Origin: Acidimicrobiia bacterium
GTDB taxonomy: Bacteria > Actinomycetota > Acidimicrobiia > Acidimicrobiales > Poriferisodalaceae
Assembly: GCA_022820925.1 (NCBI GenBank)
Contig: JAJEEO010000014.1
Coordinates: 186,001 to 250,000, forward strand
Reading direction: 5' to 3'
Length of the DNA stretch: 64,000 nt
Each line of letters begins with the position of its first letter. Positions within the stretch are counted from its first letter, which is position 1. Made by a program: the position numbers and the translations under genes. Below the pieces are notes generated by a model. It was not told the DNA's origin, did not search any database, and saw nothing but the letters and a program-made list of their open reading frames with translations. Positions 43,654 through 53,148 of this stretch are shown piece by piece.

Positions 43654-44595
43654 TCAGCCCACCCGCCCGGTGATGTACGCCTCGGTACGAGGATCGTCGG
43701 GATTGGTGAAGATCAGGCTGGTGGGTGCGTACTCGACCAGCTCGCCGGTGCGCTGGCCCATCTCGTTGGCCTGCACCGAGAAGAACGCCGTCATGTCGCT
43801 GATGCGAGCGGCCTGCTGCATGTTGTGGGTGACGATGATGATCGTGTACTCGGTCTTCAGCTCGGCGATGAGCTCCTCGATGCGGCCGGTGGCGATCGGG
43901 TCCAGCGCCGAGCAGGGCTCGTCCATCAGCACCACGTCGGGCTGCACCGCGATGGCCCGGGCGATGCACAGGCGCTGCTGCTGGCCGCCCGACAGCCCGT
44001 AGGCCGATGTCTTGAGCCGGTCGCGCACCTCGTCCCACAGCGCCGCCCGTGTCAGCGAGCGCTCCACGATGTCGTCGAGCTCGGAGCGCTTGGCGCCCGC
44101 CAGCCTCGGGCCGTAAGCGATGTTGTCGTAGATCGACTTGGGGAACGGGTTGGGCTTCTGGAACACCATCCCGACCCGGCGGCGCACCTCGACGGGGTCG
44201 ACCTCGTCCTGGTACAGCTCGACGCCGTGGTAGTTGATCGAGCCCTCCACCCGGGCGCCCTCGATGAGCTCGTTCATGCGGTTGAAGCAGCGCAGGAACG
44301 TCGTCTTGCCGCAGCCGGACGGGCCGATGAACGCCGTCACCTCGTGCGCAGCGATGTCGAGCGACACGTTGCGCAAGGCCAGGAAGTCGCCGTAGTACAC
44401 GTGAATGTCGTCGCAATGGAACACCGTCTGGGTGTCGGCGCGCCCCTCTGGCGTCGCCGCACCGCTCACGTCGATGCGCGGCCTCGGCGATGCCAAGGCG
44501 CCGACGGCCTCGCCTGACCGGCTCGCACCCGGCTCGCTCACCTCGGGCACTGATGCGTCGGACTCTTGGGTCATCACGGCCTCTTCGGGTGTCAT
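43654..44595 (-). CDS. pstB: phosphate ABC transporter ATPase
   Basis: 313 residues. An N-terminal extension (~55 residues, Ser/Glu/Ala-rich) precedes the ABC domain. Walker [22 protein letters not shown]-loop [11 protein letters not shown], signature [14 protein letters not shown], Walker [14 protein letters not shown] and the switch His in [10 protein letters not shown] are all intact. The extension is not normal for PstB; a start further in would also be possible (ATG at codon 8). Confidence 0.94.
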   Translation of the reverse strand: MTPEEAVMTQESDASVPEVSEPGASRSGEAVGALASPRPRIDVSGAATPEGRADTQTVFHCDDIHVYYGDFLALRNVSLDIAAHEVTAFIGPSGCGKTTFLRCFNRMNELIEGARVEGSINYHGVELYQDEVDPVEVRRRVGMVFQKPNPFPKSIYDNIAYGPRLAGAKRSELDDIVERSLTRAALWDEVRDRLKTSAYGLSGGQQQRLCIARAIAVQPDVVLMDEPCSALDPIATGRIEELIAELKTEYTIIIVTHNMQQAARISDMTAFFSVQANEMGQRTGELVEYAPTSLIFTNPDDPRTEAYITGRVG

Positions 44596-44614
44596 GAAGG
44601 CGTCACCTGGTTCA

Positions 44615-45553
44615 TCACCACTGCTTCTCGAATCGGTTGCGCAAGTAGATAGCCAATCCGTTCACCGCCAGCACCAGCACGAGGATGACCACGCTTGCCG
44701 CCGCGGCGTTCGCGCCCCAGTCTGCACCGGGCTGACGGGCGAAACTGAAGATCAGCACCGGCAATGCCGTATAGGGGCCGGTGAACGTCTCCGCCAGGTT
44801 GGCGTCGCCGAACGTCATGAATCCGGTGGCAGCACCGACCAGGATCAGCGGCGCCGCCTCGCCCAGGGCGCGCGCCAGCGCGAGCACCGTGCCAGTGAGG
44901 ATCGTGGACATTGCCGCAGGCAAGACTTGGCGTGAGAGCACCTCCCACTTCGTGGCCCCCACACCGTAGGCCGCCTCACGCAGCGAATCGGGCACGGCCT
45001 TGAGCGCTTCGACCGAGGTGATGACCACGATCGGCAGCACCAGCGCAGCCAGCGTCATGCCGCCGGCGATGACTGTCTTGCCGTTCGTGAAACCGTGAAT
45101 CGTCTGCACGAACACCGCCAAGCCCAGCAGGCCGTAGACGATCGACGGGACGCCCGCCAGGTTGCGGATGTTCAGCTCGACGATGCGAGCGAACCGGTTG
45201 CCCTGGGCGTACTCGACGAGGTAGATCGCGGTGGCCACGCCGATCGGCACTGCGAACAGGGCGGTGACCAAGGCCACCTGCAGGCTGCCGATGATGCCCT
45301 GCCAGACGCCGGCCTCGCCAGCAGAGCGCTGCGAGAAGCCGTGGGTGAGGAAGTAGCCGAGGTTGTCCGACAGCACATCCCAGCCGTCGATCACCATGAC
45401 GGCCAGCAGGACCGCGAGGAAACCAGTGGCGAATACCGTGGCGCCGATGAGCAGCCACTTGAAGGTGGCGCCGGCCACGTCCGCTCCTGGGCGGCGACGC
45501 AGCGCATCCGCCGCATTGGTTGCGATGCCGGCGGGGGTGGTGAAGACGCTCAT
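44615..45553 (-). CDS. pstA: phosphate ABC transporter permease PstA
   Basis: 312 residues, six predicted membrane helices. The permease EAA-type loop reads [25 protein letters not shown]. The start ATG 45553 overlaps the pstC stop by one base. Works with PstC as the membrane channel for phosphate. Confidence 0.92.
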   Translation of the reverse strand: MSVFTTPAGIATNAADALRRRPGADVAGATFKWLLIGATVFATGFLAVLLAVMVIDGWDVLSDNLGYFLTHGFSQRSAGEAGVWQGIIGSLQVALVTALFAVPIGVATAIYLVEYAQGNRFARIVELNIRNLAGVPSIVYGLLGLAVFVQTIHGFTNGKTVIAGGMTLAALVLPIVVITSVEALKAVPDSLREAAYGVGATKWEVLSRQVLPAAMSTILTGTVLALARALGEAAPLILVGAATGFMTFGDANLAETFTGPYTALPVLIFSFARQPGADWGANAAAASVVILVLVLAVNGLAIYLRNRFEKQW

Positions 45554-46491
45554 CAGTACTTGTTCTGCAGTCGGCGGACGATCAGATCGCCCGCCATGTT
45601 GAGCACCAGCGTGATGGCGAACAGCAATGCGCCCAAGAAGTAGAGGCTCTGGAAGGCGAGGTCGTTGCCGGCCACCTGGTCGGTGCCGAGACCGAGCGCG
45701 GCCATCGCCGAGGTGAAGGTGCCGCCGGATTCGGTGAGCGCCAGATTGAACAGCGACGTGTCGCCGCCGCCCGAGGCGATGGTGACCACCATGGTCTCGC
45801 CGATCGCCCGGCTGAAGCCGACGATGGCGGCCGCCATGAGCCCTGACATCGCCGCCGGCAGCACCACCCGGATCGAGGTGGAGACCCTGCGGGCGCCGAG
45901 GCCGGCGGAGGCCTCCCGCAGCGCCACCGGAACGGCCCGCAGCGCGTCCTCGGAGATGGAGGCAATGAGCGGGATCACCAGCAGGCCCACCGCGATGCCC
46001 GCAGCCAGCTTGTTGAAGAAGTTGATCTCGCTGAAGAAGTTGGTGAGGATCGACGGGGTGATGAAGCTGATGGCGAACACGCCGAGCACCACGCTGGGCA
46101 CGCTGGCCAGCAGCTCGAGGGTGGGCTTCATCACCCTGCGCACCCGCGGATGCGCGTACTCGGAGAGGTAGATCGCTGCACCGAAGCCCGACGGCAGCGC
46201 CACCGCCATGGCGATCACCGAGATCTGTATCGAGTTCACGAGCAGCGTGCTGAGGTCGAACAGGCCCCGGCGGGGGAACCATCCGATGTCGGTCAGGCTG
46301 TCCCAGACGACCTGGCTGATGAAGGTCCACGCTTCGGAGGCGACCGTCCAGATGATGAGTGCGCTCACCAGAACCGTGACCGCTGCTGCGCTCATGAACA
46401 GCCACCGCACGGTCCCCGAGCGAACCCGGCGCATTCGGGAGGTCCGCAGGTCAGCGACGCTGAGCTGCGGGTTGTCCGGCGTGAGACTCAT
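45553..46491 (-). CDS. pstC: phosphate ABC transporter permease PstC
   Basis: 312 residues, six helices after a 35-residue cytoplasmic start. The EAA loop is ALREASAGLGARRVSTSIRV. ATG 46491 is preferred over 46551 because it matches family length and follows AGGACAG. A strong hairpin separates it from pstS. Confidence 0.92.
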   Translation of the reverse strand: MSLTPDNPQLSVADLRTSRMRRVRSGTVRWLFMSAAAVTVLVSALIIWTVASEAWTFISQVVWDSLTDIGWFPRRGLFDLSTLLVNSIQISVIAMAVALPSGFGAAIYLSEYAHPRVRRVMKPTLELLASVPSVVLGVFAISFITPSILTNFFSEINFFNKLAAGIAVGLLVIPLIASISEDALRAVPVALREASAGLGARRVSTSIRVVLPAAMSGLMAAAIVGFSRAIGETMVVTIASGGGDTSLFNLALTESGGTFTSAMAALGLGTDQVAGNDLAFQSLYFLGALLFAITLVLNMAGDLIVRRLQNKY

Positions 46492-46573
46492 GCAGTGCTG
46501 TCCTTGGTGTCCTGGCGATTCTTGCGGATCAACGGAGCCGGTCTTCGGCATTTCCGGCCCGAACCACTGAGGC

Positions 46574-46613
46574 CCCCCTCAGGCACTCGGATGCACCTAT
46601 GTGCCTGAGGGGG
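46574..46613 (-). terminator. hairpin between pstS and pstC
   Basis: CCCCCTCAGGCAC at 46574-46586 pairs perfectly with GTGCCTGAGGGGG at 46601-46613 around a 14-base loop, 20 bases after the pstS stop. There is no U-run. A partial terminator or 3' stabiliser here would give more PstS than permease, as commonly seen for binding proteins. Confidence 0.8.
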
Positions 46614-46633
46614 ACGATCAGCGGGAGGGATGT

Positions 46634-47713
46634 CTAGAAGGTCATGCTGGTGGTCAGGTTGTTCCAGTTGCTGCGCGACTTCTCGAGGTCGGCCGGGTCG
46701 AGATTGACGTAGCCGGCCTCGACCACGTAGGTCTGGCCCTCGTCGCTCAGCATGAAGTCGACGAAGGCCTTGATCGCCGGATCCGACGCCTGCCCGGCGT
46801 CGATGTAGGTGTAGAGGAAGCGGGCGATCGGGAACTCGGCCGAGGCGATGGTCTCAGGTGTCGGGGCGACGCAGCCGTCGCCGCCGTCGATCTCGAGCAG
46901 CTTGACCACGTCGCGGTTCTCATCGGCGAAGGCAAAGCCGACCCAGCCGAGGCTGTGCAGGTTGCCGGAGATGCCGTCGATGATCACGTTGTCGTTGGCG
47001 GAGGCGTTGTAGTCGGGACGCACGGCGAAGTTCTCATCGGCGTGACCCTCTTCGACACGGTGCTCCCAGACGTGCTCGAGTGCGATCTCGATGAAGCTGT
47101 CGAAGGTGCCCGACTCCTCGCCCGGGGCGAAGATCTCGAGGTCGCCACCGCTGAAGGGACCGGTGCCCCCGAGCTCGGCGTTCAGGCTGTTCGCGTCAGA
47201 CCAGTCGGTGAAGCCGGTGGACTCCACGCCGATGAGGCTGTAGAGATCCTCGAAGTTCAGGCAGTCGACGCTGTCGTTGGCGGCTGCGGTGATCACCGAG
47301 ATGCCGTCGATGCCGACACGCAGCTCGATGAACTCGATGCCGGCTTCGTTGATGCACTCAGCTTCGGACTCCTTGATCTGGCGCGAACTGTTCCAGATCG
47401 GAACCTCGCCCGCGCAGGCAGCCTTGTGACCGTCGCCCGAGCCCGGGCCTGCGACCGAGATCGCCACGCCGGAGTGCTCCTCGGCGAACGCCTCCGCCAG
47501 CAGGTTGGTGACAGGCTCGACGGTCGACGACCCGGTGACGCTGATGGAGCCGCTGAGCGATGTGCCATCGGCGCCCGTCGCCGTCGCCGAACCTGAGCCT
47601 GTGGCATCGCCGTCGTCGTCGCTGCCGCACGCGGCGGCAACCAGCGCGAACGAGGTGAGCAGTGCCACGAGCAGCTTGGTGCCGCGGCGTGAGGACAAGG
47701 GGGTCTTTCGCAT
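46634..47713 (-). CDS. pstS: phosphate-binding lipoprotein PstS
   Basis: 359 residues. Signal peptide with lipobox LVAAACGS, Cys near residue 29. The mature protein has the phosphate-binding loop GSSTVEPVT, the GPGSGDGHKAAC segment and APGEESGTFDSF. First gene of the operon, under the PHO box at 47755-47798. Confidence 0.94.
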   Translation of the reverse strand: MRKTPLSSRRGTKLLVALLTSFALVAAACGSDDDGDATGSGSATATGADGTSLSGSISVTGSSTVEPVTNLLAEAFAEEHSGVAISVAGPGSGDGHKAACAGEVPIWNSSRQIKESEAECINEAGIEFIELRVGIDGISVITAAANDSVDCLNFEDLYSLIGVESTGFTDWSDANSLNAELGGTGPFSGGDLEIFAPGEESGTFDSFIEIALEHVWEHRVEEGHADENFAVRPDYNASANDNVIIDGISGNLHSLGWVGFAFADENRDVVKLLEIDGGDGCVAPTPETIASAEFPIARFLYTYIDAGQASDPAIKAFVDFMLSDEGQTYVVEAGYVNLDPADLEKSRSNWNNLTTSMTF

Positions 47714-47754
47714 GGACGCGCACGCTACGAACGGCCGGTGACATCACTGGTTGT

Positions 47755-47798
47755 GGCGGGTGAACGGTCGCCACGGATGCCGTGAACAACCGGTGAAC
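47755..47798 (-). promoter_or_regulatory. PHO box: four phased 11-base units
   Basis: On the minus strand the sequence reads GTTCACCGGTT, GTTCACGGCAT, CCGTGGCGACC, GTTCACCCGCC: four consecutive 11-base units, of which 1, 2 and 4 carry the GTTCAC core and 3 is degenerate. Units of this type are the known binding pattern of actinobacterial PhoP/RegX3. The last unit ends 42 bases before the pstS ATG. Confidence 0.88.
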
Positions 47799-47849
47799 TG
47801 CTCGACGGGGCTACTCGACTGAGTTGCCCGACTGAGTTACCCGACTGGG

Positions 47850-48134
47850 CTACTCGGCTTCTTCTTCGTCCTCGGGCATGCCGAGGTCCCAGTGCAGCTC
47901 GTAGTTCTCTCGCTCGGCATCGCGCACGACCCGCTCGCGGTTGCGGCGGAACTGCGGATCATGCGGCGGCAGCAGCTGCAGGCGGGCGTTGGTGCGGCGG
48001 CGGAACTCCTCCACAGCGGCCTGGTCGCCGTAGATCCCCTCGATCTCCCAGTGAGGCGCGACAGGTCCCAGGTACACGATGCGGATGCCGACCTCAGGGG
48101 GGAGCTGCTCTTCTTCGGTGGCGATGTCGGTCAC
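47850..48134 (-). CDS. conserved-looking small protein of unknown function (94 aa)
   Basis: 94 residues, acidic at both ends. The middle (GIRIVYLGPVAPHWEIEGIY then EEFRRRTNARLQLLPPHDPQF) looks like a folded alpha/beta protein; the tail is Glu/Asp-rich. No family recognised. It lies upstream of pstS on the same strand, 52 bases beyond the PHO box, and is divergent from a whiB gene. Confidence 0.6.
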   Translation of the reverse strand: MTDIATEEEQLPPEVGIRIVYLGPVAPHWEIEGIYGDQAAVEEFRRRTNARLQLLPPHDPQFRRNRERVVRDAERENYELHWDLGMPEDEEEAE

Positions 48135-48274
48135 GGAGTTTCTCTTGTGTCGGGGCCGACGGGAAGGGTACTGAGACCGGCCGGTCCGACGGTCTCGACG
48201 ACGGTCTCAATATGAAAGTTCGATGAAAGTCGGTTCGTCGGGGAACCGGACGGCGTCCTGCGGCGTTGGTTCTC

Positions 48275-48577
48275 ATGATGTTGCAGGTCAATCCGATATA
48301 CGAGCCGCAGATATGTCCCGGCCCGGGCTCCGAGAGCGTCGCGGCCGAGTGGGTCACGCGACGCAATTGCGCCGACATCGACCCGAACGTCTTCTTCCCC
48401 AACGACGGCGCCGGCGTGATCGCTGCCCAGAAGGTGTGCGCCGAGTGCCCGGTGATGGACCCCTGCCGCGAGTACGCGCTCGCCAACAACATCACCCACG
48501 GTGTGTGGGGCGGCACCTCAGAGCGGCAGCGCCGCCGGATCCTGCGAGACCGTCGTCGTGCGGCCAGGGCAGCCTGA
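48275..48577 (+). CDS. WhiB-family iron-sulfur regulator
   Basis: About 100 residues. The four cluster-binding Cys are in RRNCADIDP and KVCAECPVMDPCREYA (C...CxxCxxxxxC), followed by the G(V/I)WGG turn (HGVWGGTSE) and a basic C-terminal tail RQRRRILRDRRRAA for DNA binding. WhiB proteins bind [4Fe-4S] clusters and act with sigma factor region 4. Start uncertain: ATG 48275 is used, but a TTG nine bases upstream is in frame and no ribosome binding site is clear. Confidence 0.88.
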   Translation: MMLQVNPIYEPQICPGPGSESVAAEWVTRRNCADIDPNVFFPNDGAGVIAAQKVCAECPVMDPCREYALANNITHGVWGGTSERQRRRILRDRRRAARAA

Positions 48578-48723
48578 GCTCACGCGGGGCGCCGACAGCC
48601 CGAAACGCTGCATCGGTCTGCGCCCCGGCGTCTTCACGCTGGGGGTTGCACGGGCGCGTGATCCCCGGCCCCCTGACCGGCCCTACCGGCCCAACGGCGG
48701 ACGGGCAAATTTCGCCGCTTGAG

Positions 48724-48921
48724 TCAGGCGTCTTTGGACTTGGAGTCGCTCGATGAGCTGCCGCCGGCTTCCTTCTCGGCGTCGTTGACACCCTCGCGGA
48801 ACTCGCGCTGTGCCTGGCCCAGCGAGCGAGCCAGCTTGGGCAGCTTGGCGCCGCCGAAGAGCACCAGCACGATGATGAGAAGGATGAGCAGTTCGGGAGG
48901 CCCGAGCGCGATCGCCATCAC
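48724..48921 (-). CDS. tatA: TatA/E twin-arginine translocase subunit
   Basis: 65 residues: a short N-terminal membrane helix (PPELLILLIIVLVLFGGAKL), the FG hinge, an amphipathic helix (PKLARSLGQAQREFREGVND) and an acidic/Ser-rich tail. Standard TatA. It forms the pore for folded proteins with Tat signals. No tatC adjacent. Confidence 0.92.
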   Translation of the reverse strand: MMAIALGPPELLILLIIVLVLFGGAKLPKLARSLGQAQREFREGVNDAEKEAGGSSSSDSKSKDA

Positions 48922-48993
48922 GCTCGCGAGCGTACCAGTGCCCGCTCAGACGAAAGGCCGGGGGACTCGCCGGCCTGTGTCAGCCGGCGGCCC

Positions 48994-49272
48994 TCAGCCG
49001 GCGGCGGCCCGTCTCGTGAGCGCCCGCTGACGGCGCACCCGGCGGCGCTCACGCTCGCTCATGCCGCCCCAGATGCCGAACTTCTCGCTGTTCTGCAGCG
49101 CGTACTCGAGGCAGTCGTCGCTGACGACGCAGCCTCGGCAGACGGCCTTGGCCTCACGTGTGCTGGCCCCGCGCTCGGGAAAGAACAGGTCGGGATCGAC
49201 GCCGAGGCAGTTGGCCTGGTCCCACCAATTCCCTTCTGATACGTCGACGTCTTCTTCAGTTGCGAATGCCAT
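48994..49272 (-). CDS. WhiB-family iron-sulfur regulator (second)
   Basis: 92 residues from ATG 49272, preceded by GGGAGG. The four Cys are in DQANCLGVDPDLFFPE and AVCRGCVVSDDCLEYA, then FGIWGGMSERERRRVRRQRA. Closest by pattern to WhiB1/WhmE-like proteins, though I cannot assign a subclass. Separate from the first whiB by tatA. Confidence 0.92.
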   Translation of the reverse strand: MAFATEEDVDVSEGNWWDQANCLGVDPDLFFPERGASTREAKAVCRGCVVSDDCLEYALQNSEKFGIWGGMSERERRRVRRQRALTRRAAAG

Positions 49273-49470
49273 TGATCCTCCCGGGCAGTCCCTCGACAGG
49301 TGTACGGGTGTCGAGATTCCTGACCTGTAATTACAGGTGTGTGACTTGCCATTGAACCCCATGGGTGTGACATGCGCAAGCGGCAATTTCGGCGCCGTGC
49401 ACCGTCGCCGCTGATGGGGCCCTGCTGGCCACCAGAACGCTGGCAGAGCGCCGCCAGAACGCCGGAGAAA

Positions 49471-49848
49471 TCAGCGTTCGATCGGCATCGCGGCCGACTC
49501 GGTGAGGCTGACATCGCCGACGAGAGCCCCGACCAGCGGGACCTCAGTCGGGGAGCGGTACTGCACCGTGACGCGCACGAGGTCGCCGGCCACCTCCCGC
49601 TCGACATCCAGGCGGGCCGGATCGAGCGGCGTCGCCTCCGTCACGGCGCTGCGGATGCCGCTGAGCGACCTCTCGACGCTGGCGATGCGCGCACCCACCC
49701 GCGCGGCATGCGACACCAGCACGGCATCGCGAGCCACGAGCGCCGTCTGGATGATGCACATGAGCAGCAGCACCAAGAACGGCATGAGCAGCGCCAGCTC
49801 GACGGTGGCCTGGCCCTGCTGCGCCTCGGGTTGCTGCGTTGCGGTCAG
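49471..49848 (-). CDS. TadE-like pseudopilin
   Basis: About 125 residues. The GQATVELALLMPFLVLLLMC segment is the TadE N-terminal processing and membrane-helix pattern; the rest is a small periplasmic or exposed domain. No ATG, GTG or TTG lies between the pilin stop and this helix in frame. CTG 49848 overlaps the pilin stop as CTGA and is the only plausible start by analogy with the ATGA overlaps in this locus. Part of the Tad pilus operon. Confidence 0.78.
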   Translation of the reverse strand: MTATQQPEAQQGQATVELALLMPFLVLLLMCIIQTALVARDAVLVSHAARVGARIASVERSLSGIRSAVTEATPLDPARLDVEREVAGDLVRVTVQYRSPTEVPLVGALVGDVSLTESAAMPIER

Positions 49849-50078
49849 GAGATGGCTTTCGTCAGGTAGTTGAAGACGGCGTCGAGCAGGCGGCCGATCT
49901 TGCCGGTGCTGGTGGCCCAGGCAGTGACTGCCGCCACCAGCAGGGCGATGGCCCCGGTGAGCAGGGCGTACTCGGCGGTGGTCTGGCCCGATTCGTCGGC
50001 ATCGTGGGCCGGCGGGAGCCGGTGCGTGCGTCGATGAGATGTGACGGGTGTGACTGGTGTTGCGGGTGTGACGGTCAT
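49845..50078 (-). CDS. Flp-type pilin (DUF4244-like)
   Basis: 77 residues from ATG 50078, with AGGAG upstream. The pilin motif is DESGQTTAEYALLTGAIALL: Gly before the mature helix and a Glu five residues in. The rest is one hydrophobic helix and a short tail, as in actinobacterial DUF4244 pilins. A Thr/Pro/Val-rich N-terminal leader is unusual in length (~35 residues). Confidence 0.82.
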   Translation of the reverse strand: MTVTPATPVTPVTSHRRTHRLPPAHDADESGQTTAEYALLTGAIALLVAAVTAWATSTGKIGRLLDAVFNYLTKAIS

Positions 50079-50132
50079 GGGAGCTCCTGTGGGATATGTC
50101 ATTGGCGGTAGGGGAATGGGGCGATGCGCGGT

Positions 50133-50768
50133 TCACGCGCCGAACGCAGCGACCAGCACGGGCACGATCGCCACCAGCCCGAGCGCCGGCAGCACGCACA
50201 GCACGAGTGGGAACAGCAACAGCACCGGCAAGCGGCGAACCCGGTGCTCGAGGCGGCGGCGCATGTCCTCGCGCAGCTCGCGCCCGAGACGGTCCAGCTC
50301 GGGCGCGAGCGGGATGCCGGTGCGCAGCGAGCCCGCGACCGCTTCAGCGAACGCCCGGGCCCGCGGGCCGCAGGTGCTGCCGAAGTCGTCGAGGGCTTCG
50401 TCCAGCGGTCGGTCCGGAGAGGTGGCGAGCCGGCGTGCGGTCTCGTGTGCAGCGTCGCAGTGGGCCAGTGCGAGCTGCAGCGACGCCGTGATCGACAGGC
50501 CCGACGTCAACGCGACGCCCATCACCTCGACGACCGCGGACAGCTCGGTCGTCACACGGTCGGGCAGAGGGCCCGAGCGCCGTCGCCGCTGACCCAGCCG
50601 CCGGGTGCCTATACCGCCAGGGCCGCCATCGGTGCCGACGGCCAGCAGCCGGGTGCGGCGGCGAGCCGGTTCGGGCCGAATGACGAACCCGGCCCATCCG
50701 ACAGCGCCGGCAGCGAAGGCCCCGACGACCATCGGATTCGTCAGCACGACGCTGGAGAACACGCTCAT
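50133..50768 (-). CDS. tadC: TadC-like inner-membrane platform protein
   Basis: 211 residues with a type II secretion system F domain (about 75-185) and membrane helices at about 10-30 and 185-211. Overlaps tadB by ATGA. Forms with TadB the platform for Flp pilus assembly. Confidence 0.85.
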   Translation of the reverse strand: MSVFSSVVLTNPMVVGAFAAGAVGWAGFVIRPEPARRRTRLLAVGTDGGPGGIGTRRLGQRRRRSGPLPDRVTTELSAVVEVMGVALTSGLSITASLQLALAHCDAAHETARRLATSPDRPLDEALDDFGSTCGPRARAFAEAVAGSLRTGIPLAPELDRLGRELREDMRRRLEHRVRRLPVLLLFPLVLCVLPALGLVAIVPVLVAAFGA

Positions 50769-51415
50769 CGCAGCGCCCGCCCGACCAGGGCGCGCATCCA
50801 CGCCACGCCTGCCAGCTCTGCCAGCAGCGCTGCGCCGATGCAGAACCAGCCCAGCGGCGTCGACGTGAGCACCCGTGCGGCATCGCCCCCTTCGGCGAGC
50901 AATGCGAGCGCGACCGCCCACGGCAGCGCCGCGACGACCCAGATGGATGCGCGAGCTTGAGCGGCCTGCACACGAGCCTCGGCGGTCATGTCGGCCCGCG
51001 CCCGGCTGGTTGCCGCCACGCGGTCGAACAGCTGCGGCTGAGCCCCCACCCGGTCCGACGCCAGCGTGACCGCCGTCGACAGCAGTGCCGCTTCGGAGGT
51101 CTGCTCGCGCGCAGCCCAGCGCTGCACGGCACGGCTGAGGGTGACCCCGCGCTCGTGCTCCTCGGTGATCTGGCCGAGCGGCCCCGACATCGGACCGTCT
51201 CCCGCAGCGTTGCCCAGCGCCTGCAGCAGGGTGTCTCCCCCGCCCAGCCGGCGCGAGACCGCGGCGCAGAAGTCGCCCATGCGCTCCGAGCGCGCCTCGA
51301 CCGCCGCGCGTTCGTGCCGTCTGTGGCGCCGCGACTGGTACAGGCGGCGCGCGGCGGGCGAGGTGAGCGCCCCTGCCAGCGCCAGCAGCACGACGATCCG
51401 CACCACACCCAGCAA
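50765..51415 (-). CDS. tadB: TadB-like inner-membrane platform protein
   Basis: 216 residues. N-terminal hydrophobic helix, a soluble basic stretch, a T2SSF domain (about 45-150) and two C-terminal membrane helices (WVVAALPWAVALALL; WFCIGAALLAELAGVAW). Shorter than proteobacterial TadB, normal for actinobacterial versions. Confidence 0.85.
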   Translation of the reverse strand: MLGVVRIVVLLALAGALTSPAARRLYQSRRHRRHERAAVEARSERMGDFCAAVSRRLGGGDTLLQALGNAAGDGPMSGPLGQITEEHERGVTLSRAVQRWAAREQTSEAALLSTAVTLASDRVGAQPQLFDRVAATSRARADMTAEARVQAAQARASIWVVAALPWAVALALLAEGGDAARVLTSTPLGWFCIGAALLAELAGVAWMRALVGRALR

Positions 51416-51421
51416 CCCTCA

Positions 51422-52519
51422 TCAGGAGGCCACGGCCTGCACAGCGGTCGCGGCGCGGCGCACCGAGCCGTCGGCGTGCACCTCGTAGATCGCTGCGACG
51501 GTCCTGCGCCCGTCGGCGCAGCGGCTCATGTGCACCAGACCGTCGAGGACCGACGCGACATGGCCCGACACGTCGCCCACGGCGCCGCCGGCCCGGGCGA
51601 GCTGTTCGAGCCGCCACAGCGCATGGGACGGATCGTCGGCGTGCAGGGTGGACACCGAGCCCCGATGCCCGGTCGTGAGCGCCTGCAGCAACGCCGCCGC
51701 CTCCGGGCCGCGCACCTCGCCGATCACCAGGCGATCGGGCCGCATCCGCAGCGCCGCAACCACCAGCTCGGCCATGGTCACCGCGCCGACCCCGTCGACA
51801 TTGGGCGGCTGGCCCTCGAGCCGCACGGTGCCGTCGCCCAGCCGCGGCAGCTCCGCGGCTTCCTCCACCACCACCAGTCGCTCGGAGGAGGCCACCGCAG
51901 CCAGCAGGCTCGCCAGCAGCGAGGTCTTGCCGGTGCTGGTGGGACCGAACACGATCAGGTTGGCCCGTCGCGCGACCAGCCCGCGCAGGCACGCTGCTTC
52001 GGGCGGCGCGGCCAGCTCGTCGAGCTGGCGCACGTGGGCTGGAAAGCGCCGCAGCGTGATGTAGGGGCCGTCCACCGCAACCGGCGGCACGGCGATGTGG
52101 CAGCGGGTGCGGTCATCGAGCCGCACGTCCACCATCGGCAGGCGACGATCCACACGCCGCCCCGTCGGCCCCAGCAGGTACTCGACCAGGCGATGCACCT
52201 CGGCCGCGCTGATCCGTCCTACCACCGACAAGCCGCCTCGCCGTTCGATCGTGATCGGCCCCGGGCCGTTGATCATCACCTCGGTCACCTCATCGTCAGA
52301 CCAGATGTCCGCGAGCGGGCCGATGCCGGCCAGGCGGGCCAGCACCTCCGAGACGAGCTCGGCCGCGTCGTTGCGGTCGAGCAGCGGCGCAGCGGTGTCC
52401 ACCGCCGCGGCCACGTCACGCGGCTCGGGCGCAGGCGCCGGCAGGAAACGCTCGTGGATCTGCTCGACGAATGTCCGGCTCGCAGGGTGATTGGGTGCGG
52501 CTCGGCTGCGGCGGCTCAC
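51422..52519 (-). CDS. tadA: TadA/CpaF secretion ATPase
   Basis: 365 residues. Walker A is VFGPTSTGKTSLLA, Asp box VVVEEAAELP, Walker B RMRPDRLVIGEVRGPEA and His box TTGHRGSVSTLHAD, the complete set of VirB11/GspE ATPases. Powers Flp pilus assembly. Its start overlaps the stop of the upstream CpaE-like gene by four bases. Confidence 0.92.
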   Translation of the reverse strand: MSRRSRAAPNHPASRTFVEQIHERFLPAPAPEPRDVAAAVDTAAPLLDRNDAAELVSEVLARLAGIGPLADIWSDDEVTEVMINGPGPITIERRGGLSVVGRISAAEVHRLVEYLLGPTGRRVDRRLPMVDVRLDDRTRCHIAVPPVAVDGPYITLRRFPAHVRQLDELAAPPEAACLRGLVARRANLIVFGPTSTGKTSLLASLLAAVASSERLVVVEEAAELPRLGDGTVRLEGQPPNVDGVGAVTMAELVVAALRMRPDRLVIGEVRGPEAAALLQALTTGHRGSVSTLHADDPSHALWRLEQLARAGGAVGDVSGHVASVLDGLVHMSRCADGRRTVAAIYEVHADGSVRRAATAVQAVAS

Positions 52520-53148
52520 AAGAAGACGTCCAGCGACCGTGCGGGCTTGGCGCCGCGATCCAGCAGCAGTCCTGCGTCGGCCCAGCGTGAGACCGAGCGG
52601 TCGACGGCGAGGACTGCGTCGGCGTGGCGACCAAGTGCGGCCTCGATGTCGGCCAGGCCCAACGCCCGCTGCGTGTCGGTGAGCACGATGACGTCATCGA
52701 CCTGCGGCACCAGCTCACGAGCCCGGTGCAGGGCTTGGTAGCAGCAGGTCATCGTGAGCAGGCGCCTCACCCGTGGACCCGACACCTGCGACAGGGCAGT
52801 GCGGCCGCGGCCCGCGTCGATGATGTTGACCCGCGGCTTGCCCGCAAGCAGCGACCACAGCGTGGCGAGCCGGGATGCGTCGATGTCGCCGCTGCCGCGT
52901 GGCAGCAGGCTGATGCCCGGCGCGACATCGACCGCCAGCGCCGATGCGGCTCCCAGTGAGAGCTCCGATGCCGCGGTCCATTCGGCAATGCCGGGCAGGT
53001 CGGGCGCGGTGCCGAGCACCACGCCGAAGTCGCCGGTGAGGTCGGCCAGCACGACATCGCGGCCCGACCGCTTCGCACTGACCGCAGCCAGCAGGGCCGT
53101 CACGGTGTTGCCGACGCCGCCCTTCGCACCGAGATATGCATAGATCAT
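52516..53148 (-). CDS. CpaE/TadZ-like localisation ATPase with altered P-loop
   Basis: 210 residues of the MinD/ParA fold. The deviant Walker A reads GAKGGVGNTVTA: the signature Lys is kept but the second Lys is Asn, which should weaken or abolish ATP hydrolysis. DLTGDFGVVLG follows as the switch region. CpaE/TadZ places the Tad machine in the cell; atypical P-loops are known in TadZ proteins. First gene of the operon. Confidence 0.82.
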   Translation of the reverse strand: MIYAYLGAKGGVGNTVTALLAAVSAKRSGRDVVLADLTGDFGVVLGTAPDLPGIAEWTAASELSLGAASALAVDVAPGISLLPRGSGDIDASRLATLWSLLAGKPRVNIIDAGRGRTALSQVSGPRVRRLLTMTCCYQALHRARELVPQVDDVIVLTDTQRALGLADIEAALGRHADAVLAVDRSVSRWADAGLLLDRGAKPARSLDVFL

